NCBI GenBank assembly: GCA_024516155.1
Contig: JAJJXM010000019.1
Span: 124,001 to 188,000, forward strand
DNA length: 64,000 nucleotides
From: Pyronema omphalodes
Lineage: Eukaryota > Ascomycota > Pezizomycetes > Pezizales > Pyronemataceae
Direction: 5' to 3'
In this document: in pieces, positions 33,404-47,756 of the stretch
How positions within the stretch are numbered: position 1 is the stretch's first letter
How the letters are laid out: each line of letters begins with the position of its first letter
Program-made: the position numbers and the translations under genes
Notes under the pieces: generated by a model
Databases searched by the model: none
Seen by the model: only the letters and a program-made list of their open reading frames with translations
Told to the model about the DNA's origin: nothing

Positions 33404-34786
33404 CTGGCAAACTCCAATTCACTGAAGGGGTGTGAAAATGGCTGTTGTAACTTCTTTCCTAGATTTCCACCCAAATCTTTTCACCTTATCCCATCGTGAA
33501 AATTTCTAGCCTGTAACCGATTTCAACACTCAAAACCGGATACACAAATTCACTAGAACATAAATCAACATAGATCTATGCCTGTAGGACGGTTCCATAA
33601 TAAATCTCAAGCAAAATACGAGACTCAGTCTTAGCTGTATTCGACCGGCCCTCTGCCATATCGTCGACCTCCTGGCATCATCAATTTCACAGTGACGAAA
33701 AATGAAACCAATTGGTTAACAACAGCAAGTTTTAGTGTTAATGAGCACCATAAAAAATTCAGGAATTGGGTATTCAAACCCAACCCGCGGTCTACTCGAG
33801 GATCTGCCGGTATTTATATCACCGATTTTCTACAGCTTGATAGTACTTTATTCATCTTACACATTTTCAGAGTGTATTAATATCGAAAATTTACCATTGA
33901 CTCCAACATCATCTTCACAACATCAGCTTCATATATAATCCTGACCATTCCTCCAATACTTCACTGCCCCATCCCAATATCCTCCTGACCACATACCTCA
34001 GTTTCTTATCCCAATTAGATCTTGAGCTCTACGTCCAAACCTATTACTCTTACAGAGACAGGGGCCAATCAATGTCCGATTCTTTTACCTGTCATCTAAT
34101 TTCACCTTGCTCTACCTAGTCTTGGCCACCCCAGCGCTGGTAATCTGCAACTATAAATTCACCTTCTCTCTCCCCTCTCCCTCCCTCTTTTCTCTTTAGA
34201 AAAAACAATGACGCGCGTCTCTCTGCTCAAGGAAAGGGAGGGGTAAAAAGATCAAGTCCATTGCACTTTGTACGGTGACAAGATCTTTGCGAAATATCTC
34301 TTCGGAGCGTTTTGGCGTTTAATTTTTGATTTAACGCACTCTAATAATGCCACAAAATTCCTTTTGCTGTTTTTCCTGGCTTTCTTTGGCGAGGGAGGGG
34401 GAAAAATGGAGTAAGATGGAAGTACAATGGTACGTGATCATGTTCTTTCACCTGACTTGGCGTTGAACTGAGCCCGGACCATCTTCACCTGTTGTCATAC
34501 GGGTGATTGGACCTTAAGCCTTATGAATTTCCCAAATTTTGAAAAAATACAGAGCAGATTGATCCCATGCGTTGTGAATCCGACCCAATCTGTTGCCAAC
34601 CCGGGCCTCGATGCAGTCCGACTCAAGCCCCACTCGCTCTTCGAGTGATGCGACATGCTAACACCCCACGTGATACCAACAAGCTCTCTATGCAACCGTA
34701 TCTAGCGTCTGATTATCGGCTCAGTCGCGTCGCAACGTCGCGAGTTCACGACTTGTCATTTCAGCACAACCCCGCTCTTTTACGCC
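33404..34786. other. intergenic, YCG1 promoter side
   Basis: A C/T-rich tract at 34160-34200 resembles fungal core promoters. A 12-codon upstream open frame starts at 34208. No gene recognised. Confidence 0.5.
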
Positions 34787-37700
34787 ATGCCTGCCCGCGC
34801 TCCTCCTCGAGCTCCTCGGGCACCACGACGTGCCGTTGCTACCACTGGTGGTGGACGAAAACCAAGAGGTGCCGCCGCCGCCGCAGCAGTTGAACGCGAA
34901 GCCACGCCCATTCCCGAAGAAACCGCTGAAAATGAGGCGCCGGAACCTTATTCCCCTCTACAGAAGACTATCGCATCTGTATTCAATCAGGCACAGAAAA
35001 CTACGGCCGGTCATCGAAAATTGGTTATCAACCTTAGAAGTATTTTTGATCAATGTATCCAGGGCACAGGATCAATTGGTGGTACTATTGGGGTGCAGGG
35101 AAGACAGGGGGAGAAAATGTTTGTAAGGGAGTTTTGCAGGTTCTTGAATAGAGTGTTGGTGGTGAAGAAAAGTGAGGTTGTTGGTGATAGGTGTTTGAGA
35201 CTGGCGGACCTGTTTATTGCGAACTTGGCTGGAGTTGGTAAGTTGCGCCTTTGAGAAAATACGGGGAAGTGATTGAGCTAAAGAGCTGACTGGAAATAAA
35301 TAGAAACAAAGAGCAAGAAGAATGCGAAAGATAAGAAGAAGCCCGCCATTGCTGCTGCCGCCGATTCCCAAGCTACAGATGGAGATGCAGCCGACGCAGA
35401 CGGAGACGTTAATATGGGAGAGGAAGCACCAGAAGAACCCGAAGAACCTAAGGAGTTTGTCGAAACTGAAGCCTCCCGCGCAATCCTCCGTATCATAAAC
35501 CACCTTCTACCATTCCTCGGGGCGAGGGAAAAAATCGTTCGCTACAGAACTACACAATTTGTCGCCTTGATGCTTACCAACTCTCTGCGAGAGTTTCCTT
35601 TTGACCACTCGGCGGTTTCGGTCAAGATCTTTGAACAGCTTGCAATGGGCTTAAGTGAAAGAATTAATGATAAGGAAGCTATCGTACGACAACAAGCGGC
35701 CATTGGACTAGCTCGGTTGTATGAGATGGGAGTTACAACTGGCAGTGATGATGAGAATTCAGATGAGGAGGAGAATGCCGATGGTTTAAGTAGTATTGTG
35801 AGATTACTTTTGGATGCCATCCAGAATGATCCCAGCGCGTAAGAATCCCTGAAGCTTATATAGAGCTCAACCCAGCTAACAACTAATAGTGATGTCCGTC
35901 GTACTATCCTGTTCAACCTCTCCGCCGAACAAAAAACCCTTCCATTCCTCCTCGAGCGCTCCCGAGATGTCGACACTGCCACCCGTAAAGCTGTTTTCGC
36001 TCGGCTCTTACCTTCCATTCCTGATTTCAGACGCCTTACTATCGGAATGAGAGAAAAGCTTCTCCGTTGGGGATTAACTGATCGTGACGAGAGCGTAAGA
36101 CAGGCAGCTCAGAAGCTTTTCAACTACCGCTGGATTGACAATACAAACGGTGATTTGCTTGAGGTCTTGGAGAGATTAGATGTTATCAATGAACCCTTGG
36201 AGGGTGGACCCAAATATCTCGCCTTGAAAGGATTTTGGGAAAATCGAAAGGACGTTTTGGAGAGCATGCAACTCGGAGAAGAATTCTGGGAGAATTTAAC
36301 ACCGGAAGGAGCATTTTTGGCCCGCAGTATGAACGATTATTGCCGTACAGCACCGGATGCGAAAAATTTGGATATCGACGAAAGAATGCCAGAAGTTACC
36401 AGACTTGCAGTATATTTACAAAAATACATCAACAAGTTAATAGCCGCCACTAAGATTGGGGCAGAAGAAGTCGATAACCTAGAATTCATTGTCCAGCAAC
36501 TTTTAATTATCGCCATGACTATGGATTACGGAGACGAAATTGGAAGAAGAAAAATGTTTGCGCTTCTTAGGGAGTGCGTAGGCGTAGTCGAACTATCAGA
36601 AACCGTCACAAAACTGATAGTCCAAGGTCTCTCCAAGCTTGCTACCAGCGAAAATGACTTCTGTTACCTAATGCTGGAAGTCATCTCGGAAATTCACGAA
36701 ACCTATGCAGATGATGATGAAGATGGTGATGCTGATAGCTTCCATTCTGCACAAAGCGACCCTGAGCAAGACGATGAGGACGTGGTTCAAGATAAGCAAC
36801 CTAAGAAGAGCACTACTACCAAGGAACCCAAAGTCAAAGTTGAAGGAGAAAAGCCATCCAGTAAAAAGCGAGCCCGGGACCCCGGCTCAGACGTCGACAT
36901 GATGGACGTCGACGACAATTCCGACGCCTCCTCCACCGCTGAAGACGAATCTAAAATCCTCAAAGAACTAGAAGCCAACCTCAAATGCTTATACGTAGCC
37001 CAATGCATGTTGGAAAACGTCCGCGGAGTCTTGCGGGTTAACAACCACCTTGTCTCCCTCCTCAACGGGCTTGTCGTTCCCGCTGTTCGATCCCACGACG
37101 CTCCTGTTCGAGAAGCCGGTATGCGCTGTCTAGGTCTCGCATGTCTCATCGACCTATCCCTTGCCGAAAGTAACCTGATGTTATTCCATCATTGTTTCAC
37201 CCGCGGTAATGAAAGAGTCCGAATCACCGCTCTTCACGTCTTATCAGACATCCTAATGACGCACGGCGAGCTTCCTTTCAATTCCCCAGAGTGTACAATC
37301 ACCCCATCGGCACTCTACAAAACCCTCGGAAAAGCGATAAAAAGCAACGATGCAGTAACGGAGCTACAATCGACAGCAGTAGAGGTAGTCTGCAAGCTGA
37401 TGCTAGCCGGAATCATCAAAGACGAGGAATTATTAAAGACGCTTGTTGTTGCCTATTTCGATCCTACGAACGCAGAAAATCAATCTCTAAAACAAACCTT
37501 ATCCTATTTCTTCCCCGTCTTTTGTCATTCCTCCTCCGCAAATGCACTTCTCCTTGCTGGTGTCGCCGTAAATATCTTCCACACTCTTTTAATCCTCCGC
37601 CAAACTTGGATTGATGATGAAGAAGACATGGAGATGATATCCCCCACGTTAATCGCAGCACAACTAATCGACTGGACAGACCCTCGCAAGACTGTGATCC

Positions 37701-38236
37701 CCTCAAGCAAGGGTGTTGGTACAGTCCAAGAAGCCATCGTGGACGCAACCCCGCATGCTATAGTAGCAAGAGACGCATTAGAAAGAATGTGTATATCCGG
37801 CAGCAACAAAGAAGAACGGAAGTTCCTGGTCAATGCTTTCGTGGGAAAATGTTATTTACCCAAAGAAGCTGGAAAGGAATTACTGAAACAGGTTTATGAA
37901 AATGTTACGGAGGCTATTGAAGGGAAGGTTGTCGTTGAGGCGGCGGGCAGAAATATCCTCGCCAAGGTCGAGGGTCAGGTTGCTAAATTGCTGGCGGAAC
38001 TACAGGAAGAGGAGGGCGCGGATCTTACCATGGCTCCTGGAGTCACCGCGGAGGATATGCTGGATACGGAAGAGGATGAGGAGGGAGAGACGGTTTTGCC
38101 GGAGAAAACGATGCTGGAAGATGACGATTTGCTTCAACAGGCCGCTGCGGAGGAACAGGAAATGGAACAAGATTTGGACCAAAAAGATGAAGATGATGTA
38201 ACCCCGAATGTTACAGAGGATGAAGATGAAGATTAA
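34787..38236 (+). CDS. YCG1: Condensin HEAT subunit Ycg1/CAP-G (Cnd3)
   Basis: Non-SMC HEAT-repeat subunit of condensin that, with Brn1, binds DNA and regulates the Smc2-Smc4 ATPase. Exons: 34787-35237, 35304-35838 and 35890-38236; introns of 66 and 51 nt have GTAAGT/GTAAGA donors and CTGAC/CTAAT-like branch sites. The product is 1110 aa. The start MPARAPPRAPRAPRR is a basic, disordered leader; HEAT repeats follow from SPLQKTIASVFNQAQ, with an acidic insert after the first splice. IVRQQAAIGLARLYE and DVRRTILFNL are family-typical. A charged linker (about 560-640) separates the N-terminal solenoid from the Cnd3-type C-terminal domain (VRGVLRVNNHLVSLLNGLVVPAVR). The C-terminus is very acidic. 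Length and composition match the family. The gene is isolated, with long intergenic space on both sides. Confidence 0.92.
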
Positions 38237-41200
38237 GTTTGTTAACATACAATGGGGAATAATGTTCTGTTTTTTTTTTCATTTATTTTGTCTTTGGGCT
38301 GCAGGTTTTTATGATGGGTTTAGGTTAGCTGGGTTTTTAGTTTCTACTTTTATATCCTTCAATGTTTTTATTTGTATTCTATATCTTTATGCTTGGAAGT
38401 TTTTTTTTTTCCAAAAATGCAACGTTGAATAAATTTTCTTAAAACATATCAAAACGGTATTTATTCGCCGTGAGATTTGGAATAGGTTTGACTTGCGAGG
38501 TTCGTGTTGTGATCTCGATTCTCTGGTATGAAGCTGTACAAAATTACATTCAGGAAGCTTTTTTACGACGCGTCAAGTGGGCTACAGCACGTAATCGTAA
38601 TTACTCTAGACTCTAGAGTATGTATATAAATGGAGCGATACGTATCCATAGCAAACAAACCACCTTTAGGAATAAATAATTACGGCTACGGATAGGAATA
38701 TTCCGGGACAGAAATATGGGTTCATGCCTGAATGAAAGCGTCATGGAGGACGCGTCAACGGTTAGCAAATTAGCTTGAGGGTGTGTGCAGGTACGATGCA
38801 TTCGGGTAAAAATTGAGGACACGGTTTTGACACATGTAGCACGAGATGAATATTCTTGTTACACGCGTGAAAACAGAAACTTTATCTGCGCCCCTTCGAA
38901 AGATGATACAAACACCAACATCAACGGCGTACATATTATACAAGCCATGAAAGTATGAATCCTCCAACATCCCAACCAACAAAGCAAGTAACATTTCCCT
39001 ACCCCCTCGCCTCAGCCAGGAGTAAAACGTAGTGAAAAGAATTTCTTGCATAAAAAGAAGAGGAGCAATCAAAAATTACGACGCCGAAACACCCTAAGGC
39101 ATTTCGCAAAGAACCGAACTCTCGCAGTGCAATGAGAGCCGTTTCTTCGGAGCTCCCTTCTTCGTGAGCAAGGGAGTCGCATCAAGGTAAGTATGAGGAG
39201 CAAAAAGGAGTGGGAGGGGAGCGTGGTTTATATAGACGGGTGAAGGGAGGGTAATGCCTGATTTTTGGCCGATGCGCTAGCGAGGACGACAGGGGTGCAT
39301 TGTGCACACTGCAACGGTTACAGGAGACCCTGGGCTGGCTGGGCTGGATCACGCGCGACATGAGAGTGCACGGGATGACGGGGATAAAAACGGAACCCGA
39401 TGAGATCAAGGTGATCCTGCGTCAAGTTTCAACCCCCCCACGACCCCGAAGCTGATATAATGATACATTACCTACAAGTAAGTGATTATATTTAGTGCTA
39501 TTTTCCATCATGAGTTTAATAAACCAAACGCGTAATGCATAGAAATCGTGTCATTTGCGCCAATTCATTACATCAAATACCACAGGCATAGCCCTGCGCT
39601 CAAGAAATGGTATATTTATGGAATATCAAGTATGGAAGAATGAAAAATAACTCTCGAACACTCGAAAAAAGAAGAAGCTCGCTGCTGTCTCATTCCTTCA
39701 AGCGATAGTATCAATCACTATGGATCTGTTGTACATGCCTTACAAACCTCGATAACGTGAACTCCATTTGAAGCTATGATCTATCAGGAGCTATGTATGT
39801 TTAATCACAGTACCGAGGCAATTTCATACTGTAGCATTTATACTTGTAGCATGATATATACCATCTCTTATCACTTAGGAACCGAGAAATTCAATACCTG
39901 CATCTTTCCGTTATCCCGCACACCGCAGTCCGCAGCCTAAGTTCTATATTCCCGAATTAATGAATTATAATAATATCTCCTACCAATAATTAATATCCCG
40001 CCGAGAAAGAAAAAATGGACCGAAGATAAGGAAATAGATCTGTCCAGTAGTTAATATTTTCTTTTCGAAAGGAAGGGTGGGGAAGTGGATGTTGATTATA
40101 AGCTTGTGATTTATCCAACGATCCATCATGGTCTTTTTTGAGATTAACTTATCAGCTGGCTGTAAATACCAAATTTTTCGGTGATCAACAATTATCAATT
40201 AGTGGGTTAACGAGTCTATGCAATTGCATGCATATATAAGAGATTAACTACGATCAGGATCTAGATCTCGTAAATACATACGTACATGCACATAGGACTT
40301 CAACATATGTCAATCATTTCCGCCCTTCTCATGGCACAGAACTGAGAAAACTCGGTAGCTGGATGAAATCAAGAAGGGGACAGGGGTCTCTTTCATTTAC
40401 TTCATCTAATTCACTTTCTCTGTATGTACATGTATTTACTTTGATGGTTGATATAAACGGTGTCCACATATAGATACATAAGTATCTCTATCTTTATCCC
40501 AATCAATATTTAATAAACCAAAAAGAAACAACAAACAGTAGTAACTGATTAAAGTTTAAACTCATCTCCATACCCCAAAATATCTCATATGGTGTCATAG
40601 ATAAATAGATAAACAGATGAATAGAGAATAACTCACTCGTAACTTCAACAAATCAGTCCCATACCGTACCATACCATATCGTGCCGTACGTAAGCCAGTC
40701 ACGAAGTATGATATTATGCACAGAAATGCAAAAAGCCTTATCAGTAGTCTTCATACATACAGTATGTATGGCTTTTATTATTGTTATTGTCATTGTTGTT
40801 GCATATACACTTTCTGACTCAGGTAGTCAGCGTATTAGTAATCCAGGAATCTTGTCATACATACTATTCAAAAGTGGTGCTAAAAGTACATAGGATGTCG
40901 TTGTAACTTATTCTCGTTGCGGCCGTCATCACCTGCGGCGTTTGAGGAGTTCGTGGTGTTGTGGTGTTCAGGCGTTTGAGGCGTTTGAGGCGTTCTGCTG
41001 GGCAGTAATTAGGAATTATGGATGAAGCGGCGTTCATACCATGTCATGCTGATTAATTCTGAGGATCGATTCCTCTTGACTAAGAGGTGAAGAAAGTTAT
41101 GACAAATGATATGTGGCGAACAGCTAGAAGCAGCGGAAAAATTGAAGGAATATAGCACCGAGGATTAAAGGGAAGAAACCCTGAGATGTGGTTTTTGTAT

Positions 41201-44200
41201 GTACATATAACTTATCGTACATGAAACCCATGAAGCCCATGAAGCATAAGATGATCCTGATTTGGAATTCAGAGCATGGGAATGTATGGTTTCATACAGT
41301 AGGTCTAAGTATCCTCAAGCCATAATTTGCAAAATCCATTTGCCCAATCCAAAGCCATAAACCGCAAGCTGCAATCTGCAAGCTGCAACAGCGGCTCGGT
41401 CCTCGGTATCCAGTGTCCAGTATGTAGAGTTCCCAGTATTATTCAGCCCAAGACATAAATACAGTCGTGTGCTGAAAGTCTTAAACTCAAAGTTGCAGCA
41501 TCCACAACCCACAATCCACATCCCACGAGTCTCACAACCGTGCCAACGACTCAAAATCACGACCGAGAGAATACAGTATCCTGCATTCTGAATCCTGTAT
41601 CATGCATGCATGCATGCATAATCAAAAGGCACACGATAAACCTTGGCAGGTACCATATCATGTAGCTCCACGTTTACGTACATAACGTAATTATGCACCG
41701 GGCCTGAGCTCTTGAGCCGCTGGGAAGTGTGCGAAGCGTCGAAATATCTACATACTGTACATAGATAAACAGCGGCGGTGGGTGCTCATAGGTGGACGTG
41801 GACGCTGGAGGCTGGACGCGGCACTGGGCGCTGGGCACTGCCGACCGAGACCGGATGTTTCAGCGGAACCTATGCGAGGTACAAGCCTGATTACGCAATC
41901 CCCGATCCAAATCCTAATTCTAATCCGCCAATACTGCAGCTACGACACCGTAGCTATGTAGAGCCCAGAGAACTTCTTGTCCGTAAGGCATGGTGCTATG
42001 CTATGCGCTTTATACAGAGAAACTTGTTATCTTTGAGCGTTTTATTGATGCTTTGTTTATATATGTATATGCATTTTGAGGTTTATAATTCTTGTATATA
42101 GGGGAGGGTGTTTAGTATATAGACGGTATGTATATGCAGACCCGAATATGCTTCCGCGTTACTTCCATGCTTCTACATACATATCTTTCTTCCGCGTTAC
42201 CTTCATTCCGGGACGTCCGTGACTAGTGTATGGAGCAATCTAGCTCATCTAGCTAACGTCCGCTAATGACCCCTAATACCCTACTGCAAACTCCTCAAGT
42301 CCCAAGCTTCAAGCTTCAAGCTTCAACACGCCATGAACCCTTCAACGCGAACAAAACACCATCAGAAGCACCATTTCAACGCTCGTTGATCGTTAATTAT
42401 TGATCGCAGATCGGGTTTCTCCTTCATCTCAGGCTTCTAAGACTCTCTGAAACTCCCTAAGATTCTCGGTGGCCGAGCGGCATCATAGCTAACCTACAGC
42501 ACCATAGCTACTTCGGCACCATAGCTAACCCATAGCTCTACCTCTCAATCGGTCATTAGTGTAATCCCACGGCAAAACACCCGAGACAAATAAATATCCA
42601 TTGTAGATCGTCCCTCCTCCCGGGTCTTCGAGCATCTCCTCCCTCCTCCCTCCTTCCGGGACTCCGAGTATCTCCCCTGATTGCCGATATTGCCTACCTG
42701 ACCGCCGAATACAGGTACACAGGCACACCGGCACATAAGCACACCGGCACGACCGTATATGCTGCTAAGTATATATGAGCCCAAAAACGGTCGGCGGCCA
42801 GATCGGCACTACAGAGTCTGTGCGGAATCATATGTATGCCCATACATACATACAGTTCAATATAGTGTCGGTACTAGGATCAATGGAGGACGGAAATACC
42901 CGTTTTTGGTACTGTACTCGTGATTTAACGGGGTTGAATCTTCATGGTGTTGTGTTTTTTGTACCTGATATACCTGATATACTTGACATACTTGACATAC
43001 CTGATATACTTGACATACCTGCATCATGTATGTATTACTGTATCGATGCAAGCAACGCACCGCAGTATGTGCTTTAACCTTTGAGTTTAAAGTTTAATTT
43101 TCATTTGTTTGAAACAATATCCCTTATCCCTTATCCCGACATGGTAGTATGAACATGGGGTAGGGGGTGTTGCTTCGATGTTCAAATATTATGTACAACG
43201 GGCTTGTTTATTCCACCGGGTGTTGTATTTAAAGTTTTCAAGTTTTTCAAGTTTTTAATAGCTGGATACGGTAACCTGATATGTAGGCTATAGGCTGTAG
43301 GATGAAACTGAAATAAGAATACATACCAATCTAATCCAATCACAACAATAACATAGCAGACAACACACGACACAGGAATGAAGATGGGGATTAGAAAAAA
43401 AAATTTGGTCCTTCGTAGGCTGAAAGGTAATACAGTATGAGGAGTCTATGCATTTACGATGTGCATGCATTTACGATGAGTCTATGCACCCACGATGATT
43501 TGCTGATTTAATAATTTGATGATCCTACCCAGGTCCCACCCTGTCCATCTTAGACGACGTTTGAAGTGAAACCCCAGACCGTAACGTAAGACTAAACGAT
43601 TGGAGGTACAAAAAGCAGTTAAGCTCAGCTCTGTACTCCCTCATGCAAGGGGAAATAAAGTTCATATGCCACCATATGGTTATTGGTTGTACGAATTCCG
43701 TGTAATTGGTCAAGACTTGCCGAAGGGATATGACCATAGATGGAGTTGTTAAGGGCATCTGGTTTTTCTTGATGGTATGGATATATGTAGTCTGTGCTTG
43801 AAGGAAGGTACATACATATTGGATGTAGCATTTCTGAAGCCTCGTAATCGTGCGTGCGTACGTGCCGTCTTACGGCATCTGAATGTATGTAATTCCATGG
43901 CAGAATAGAGGTATGTACATAATATGTCTGCCATGTCATTTTATTTGCGAAAAGATTAAAATGCAGCTGTTAATAAACTGGTCTCCGAAAGCATCATGAG
44001 GAGATTAAATAGCTGCATATCTCCAATGTTTAATCGTTATTCCTCAATCTTTAATCTTTAATCCGTAATCTGTGAAGTTTAATTTTCAGTCTTTCATCAG
44101 TCTTGAATCTTCATTCCCTAATCCTCAGTTCTTAATCCTTAATCCTTAATCTTTAATCTCCCATCTCTTAATGTCTGATAATAACCATAGCAACAGAGCA

Positions 44201-45049
44201 TCTAATCTCAAATGGTGAAATTGATCATGTCCATTGCAGATCCCCGTGCCTGATGCAACGCGGGGGAGCCAAGGGAGAGCGCAGACATCGATCCGGCCAG
44301 ACAGCACTATTTATGCACACACTTAGCACTATCCTTCCCCTGTCAACCAGTTTAGCTGGGAGTTACCTTGCTCCTTGGCTACCTTCCCTTGTATGTACCT
44401 CATCGGCCTTCCTGCCTAACAACCCCTGGCTATTTTGCAGAGAGCGCCGAACGTCTAGCCCCAAACTTCCTGGATTCGCGGCGCAATTCATTTCCTTGAC
44501 TTTCACTTGAGATATCTCTGTCCTGCACTCTTTCTCTCTTTCTCTCACTTCGAGCCTTCCTTTTCTTCCCCTGCACTTTTACTTTTCGCCTTCATTCACT
44601 CTCGTTCAACCAGTTTAACGGACAATAATTGCGATCACTACTTACTCTTCACTTCCCAAGCGGATATTGCCATCTGGAATTAATATTCATATAACCAACC
44701 TTCCCTGATCTCATTTGCGCGTCGCGAGGGTACCAGAGCTGCGAGAGGAAGCTGCGATCCACGCCGAGGAACCAACAAAAAGAATCCAAAATAACGACGA
44801 ACTGAGCCAGAACCAACGAACCAGGGACCAGGAGAACCAGGAACGGAGCAACGAACTGACGAACCGATTTCTACCACCGACCACCGAAAAGTCCCAACTG
44901 AACCACAGAGTTAGAATCCAGAGCTATCTCATCAAGTTAACAGCAACGTCTGTTTTTTTCCCACAACCACGAGCTCGGAACCAAATCATCAACCACAAGG
45001 CATCAGAAGCACGAACGAAGAAGTAGTTGCAAGTCGTTGATCATTCATA
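38237..45049. other. 6.8-kb gene-poor region
   Basis: No convincing gene. Simple features: a 10-bp repeat of the type acatacttg/atatacctg at 42965-43020, short taatc-type repeats at 44030-44165, and a C/T-rich tract at 44520-44590 that probably marks the promoter of the next gene. Open frames such as 41778-42101 lack an ATG and any resemblance. The region may hold the long 5' leader of the RA-PH gene, or non-coding RNA genes I cannot recognise. Confidence 0.5.
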
Positions 45050-47756
45050 ATGATAGCACAAGATCCACCCCGAGCACCACCACCAAGTCGGTACAAGACC
45101 GTTCGACGAAAAGCTGTAGGACCTGAAGGACAAGCTCCATCACAACCCGCCGCGGCATCATATCCCCCGAGTCCCGCGGTCCACCAAGCGCATCAACAGA
45201 TCCCCCAGTCGCTACCGAATCACTATCAGCAGGCGAACTACCATCAGCAAGCGCAATACCAGCAACAAGCTTCGCAGTCGCATCTACATAACCAGCAAGG
45301 CTTATCACGCTCTCATTTGCCCCCAAACTTTCAGCAGCAACCACACCAGCAAACACCAGCCGCTCACCTCGGCGAGCCAGTACAGAAATTTGTAAATCTC
45401 CCATATCAACAGCAAGACCACGGCGTCGACCATGATGCGGGGTTACTCGGTCAGTTGCGGGAATATGGAGCGATGAGTGCAGTCTCGTTGGGACAATCAG
45501 ACGGAACCAGTGTTGGGGTCCAGTTGGAACGGGCGATGACCAGAGAGGAGAAAGAACAGCAGCAACCGGAGAAGCTACAGAGAAATCAAAGTCGGTTAAG
45601 GAAGATGCTGAGATTGAATACGAAGGATACGGCGCCAGTGCAACAGCCACCTCAGGTCCAGCAGTCAAGAAGGGGGTCGATTACTTCGCCGCCTGGAAGT
45701 TCGCACGCGAATGCAAGCCACCCTGTGTACAAGTCAGCATCACACGTTCGCTCACCTGAGAGGAATCAGATACCGGAACCGTTATCAGCAGAGGATGCTA
45801 GAAAGCAAGCGATTCGAGATGAGGCGTTGGCAAAGTTGGAGGGGAAACCAAAGACTAAGAGGAGTGAGAAGATTGCTAGAGATGATGCGGTGAGAGAGAG
45901 TCCTTTTCCTGTTTCTTTGTTCTAGTCCCCTGGCAGTTGTCGTTGGCAGCGGTTCATGTTTGTTGCTGGGCTGCGGTTTGCCGTAACTGCTTTGAATGGA
46001 TATTGCGGTGTACAAGGAATGAAGTGTGACTAATGAAACCCTATGAGGATTGGATGTTTAATAGGCCTTTGATCTAACTGTCACGATCCGCCATGATAAA
46101 CATGGTCCCACCGCTGTTCCGATTTTGCAGAACTGTGATGTTGCAACGCTGCTTGAAAAAGTCCGGCCGGGACATGAACGGTGTATTCTGGAATGTTGGC
46201 CCAGCCTGGGAATTCAACGTCAAGTCCGTTACTTTGAAGTGGTTACAGATGTCATGAACTCCTGGGACCAGGGAGGTCAGTCTTTCTTCAAGCTAGGAAA
46301 GAATATCTGGAACCAGAGCAACATTCAGCTGTCTCAGTTTCCTGCGTCAGAACCCATGATTGCGGAAACCAACTTTTACTACTATGTCACGGCAGATAAA
46401 AAGTGGTCGAAACGTTCCCTATCCATGGGCAATGGATCTCTTCATATTATCAAGAGAGACAGTTCATATGGAACCAAGGAACACCAGACTATCAATCTGG
46501 ACAATTTTGATATCTACTTCTTTTGCGACAACTCGGCCTTATCAAAGCTGCGGGCACCCACCAACTTTACCTTCGCCCTAAAGTCGCAACATAAGCAGAG
46601 TCTTTTTGGGAAAAACTCGGTGTATGTTCACTATTTTAGCATCGATAATGAGGTGCTATTCACAAATTGGTACACCACTATTGCGCACCACAAAGCTCGC
46701 CTCATCGCCGAAAAGAACCAAGTAGCCACCTGGGTTAGAGAGCCAGTTGAAATTCCTTCTACGGCTGATCCCACAAGCCCGACTTCTCCTCAGCGTGGAC
46801 GCCGCCACCCGCGCCCCCTAATCTCCCCAGCAGACCTCGCCGCGCCTCCACAGTCGAAGCCAGCGGAACTTGGGCGTTCCAAGTCCCTCCACCGGAATAG
46901 ATCCGTCAAACCAGGAGGCAGCGGCCGTAGTACCTCCGCCCATCCTCCTGCTGTTGGATTAATCGGGAACCTTCACCAGGATCCATTCAACACCGGCGGA
47001 CTTCTGGGACAAGGTTATGAAGCCAAGAAAGCACAAGCTCTGAAACATTTCAAAGAAGATCGAAGCAAAGATGGAATATTACAATCAAAACAGACTGCCA
47101 TGAGAAACCATGCACCCACAGCCGCACATCTTGACGTCTCCCCCATTCCAATCCTCGATCAACACCGCACAGGAACTATGACAACGACAGCAACAGAGGG
47201 CGGCGTAGTACGCCGCGCCACTACAACAAGTCGACCAACAACTGCTAAGGACAACGGAACTGGCGGTACATTACTAAGTTTCTCCGCCGCGGAAATCAAC
47301 ACCAGACTCCCCCATCACGCACCCAGAAGCAGAAGCAACACCATGACGAAACGTACCGACGGCCCGTTGTTGGGAGTTGGCTACACTGCTCAACCCGGTG
47401 AAGACGGTATTCCCGCTATGCCCATTGCTCCTGGCTCCCTTGCTGGTGGTCTGGGTCGTCGTGGAACCTCTAAAGTTCGTGGGACTGGTCATCAGGGACA
47501 TCAAGGCCCATTAATAGATACCACTGAAGACACAGGTTTCACAGGAGTTGGATTATTGGCAGGTGCATATTCTACGCATGGATCAAGCACACAAGGACAT
47601 GGAGTACGAACAGGAAGAGATGTTAGGCAAGGTGAGACATTGTTGAATATGGGACCACAATCGATGTTTCAGCCGGGTTCGCTGCTGGCAAGGAGGGAAA
47701 TGGAAACTGGGATTCAGGGACCAAGAATTGATCGGAGTGGAGAGGATGAGGATTAG
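45050..47756 (+). CDS. RA-PH domain protein (putative Ras-effector/adaptor)
   Basis: Large fungal protein with adjacent Ras-association and PH domains, the order also found in Grb7- and RIAM-type adaptors. Exons read as 45050-45889, 45950-46009 and 46131-47756 (841 aa). Residues 1-~280 are disordered and Gln/Pro/Ser/His-rich, ending in a basic AEDARKQAIRDEALAKLEGKPK segment. The RA domain begins in the tiny 20-codon exon 2 and continues through CDVATLLEKVRPGHERCI and VRYFEVVTDVMNSWD. The PH domain follows (AETNFYYYVTADKKWSKR, SVYVHYFSIDNEVLFTNW, about 390-520). The rest is Ser/Gly/Arg-rich. Exon 2 and its GTACAA donor are the least certain points; I chose them because both joins keep frame. 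A role in polarity or hyphal growth downstream of a small GTPase is inference. Confidence 0.8.

Noticed and set aside
41778..42101. 107-aa plus-strand frame
   Set aside because: No ATG start, low-complexity composition, no splice or homology support.
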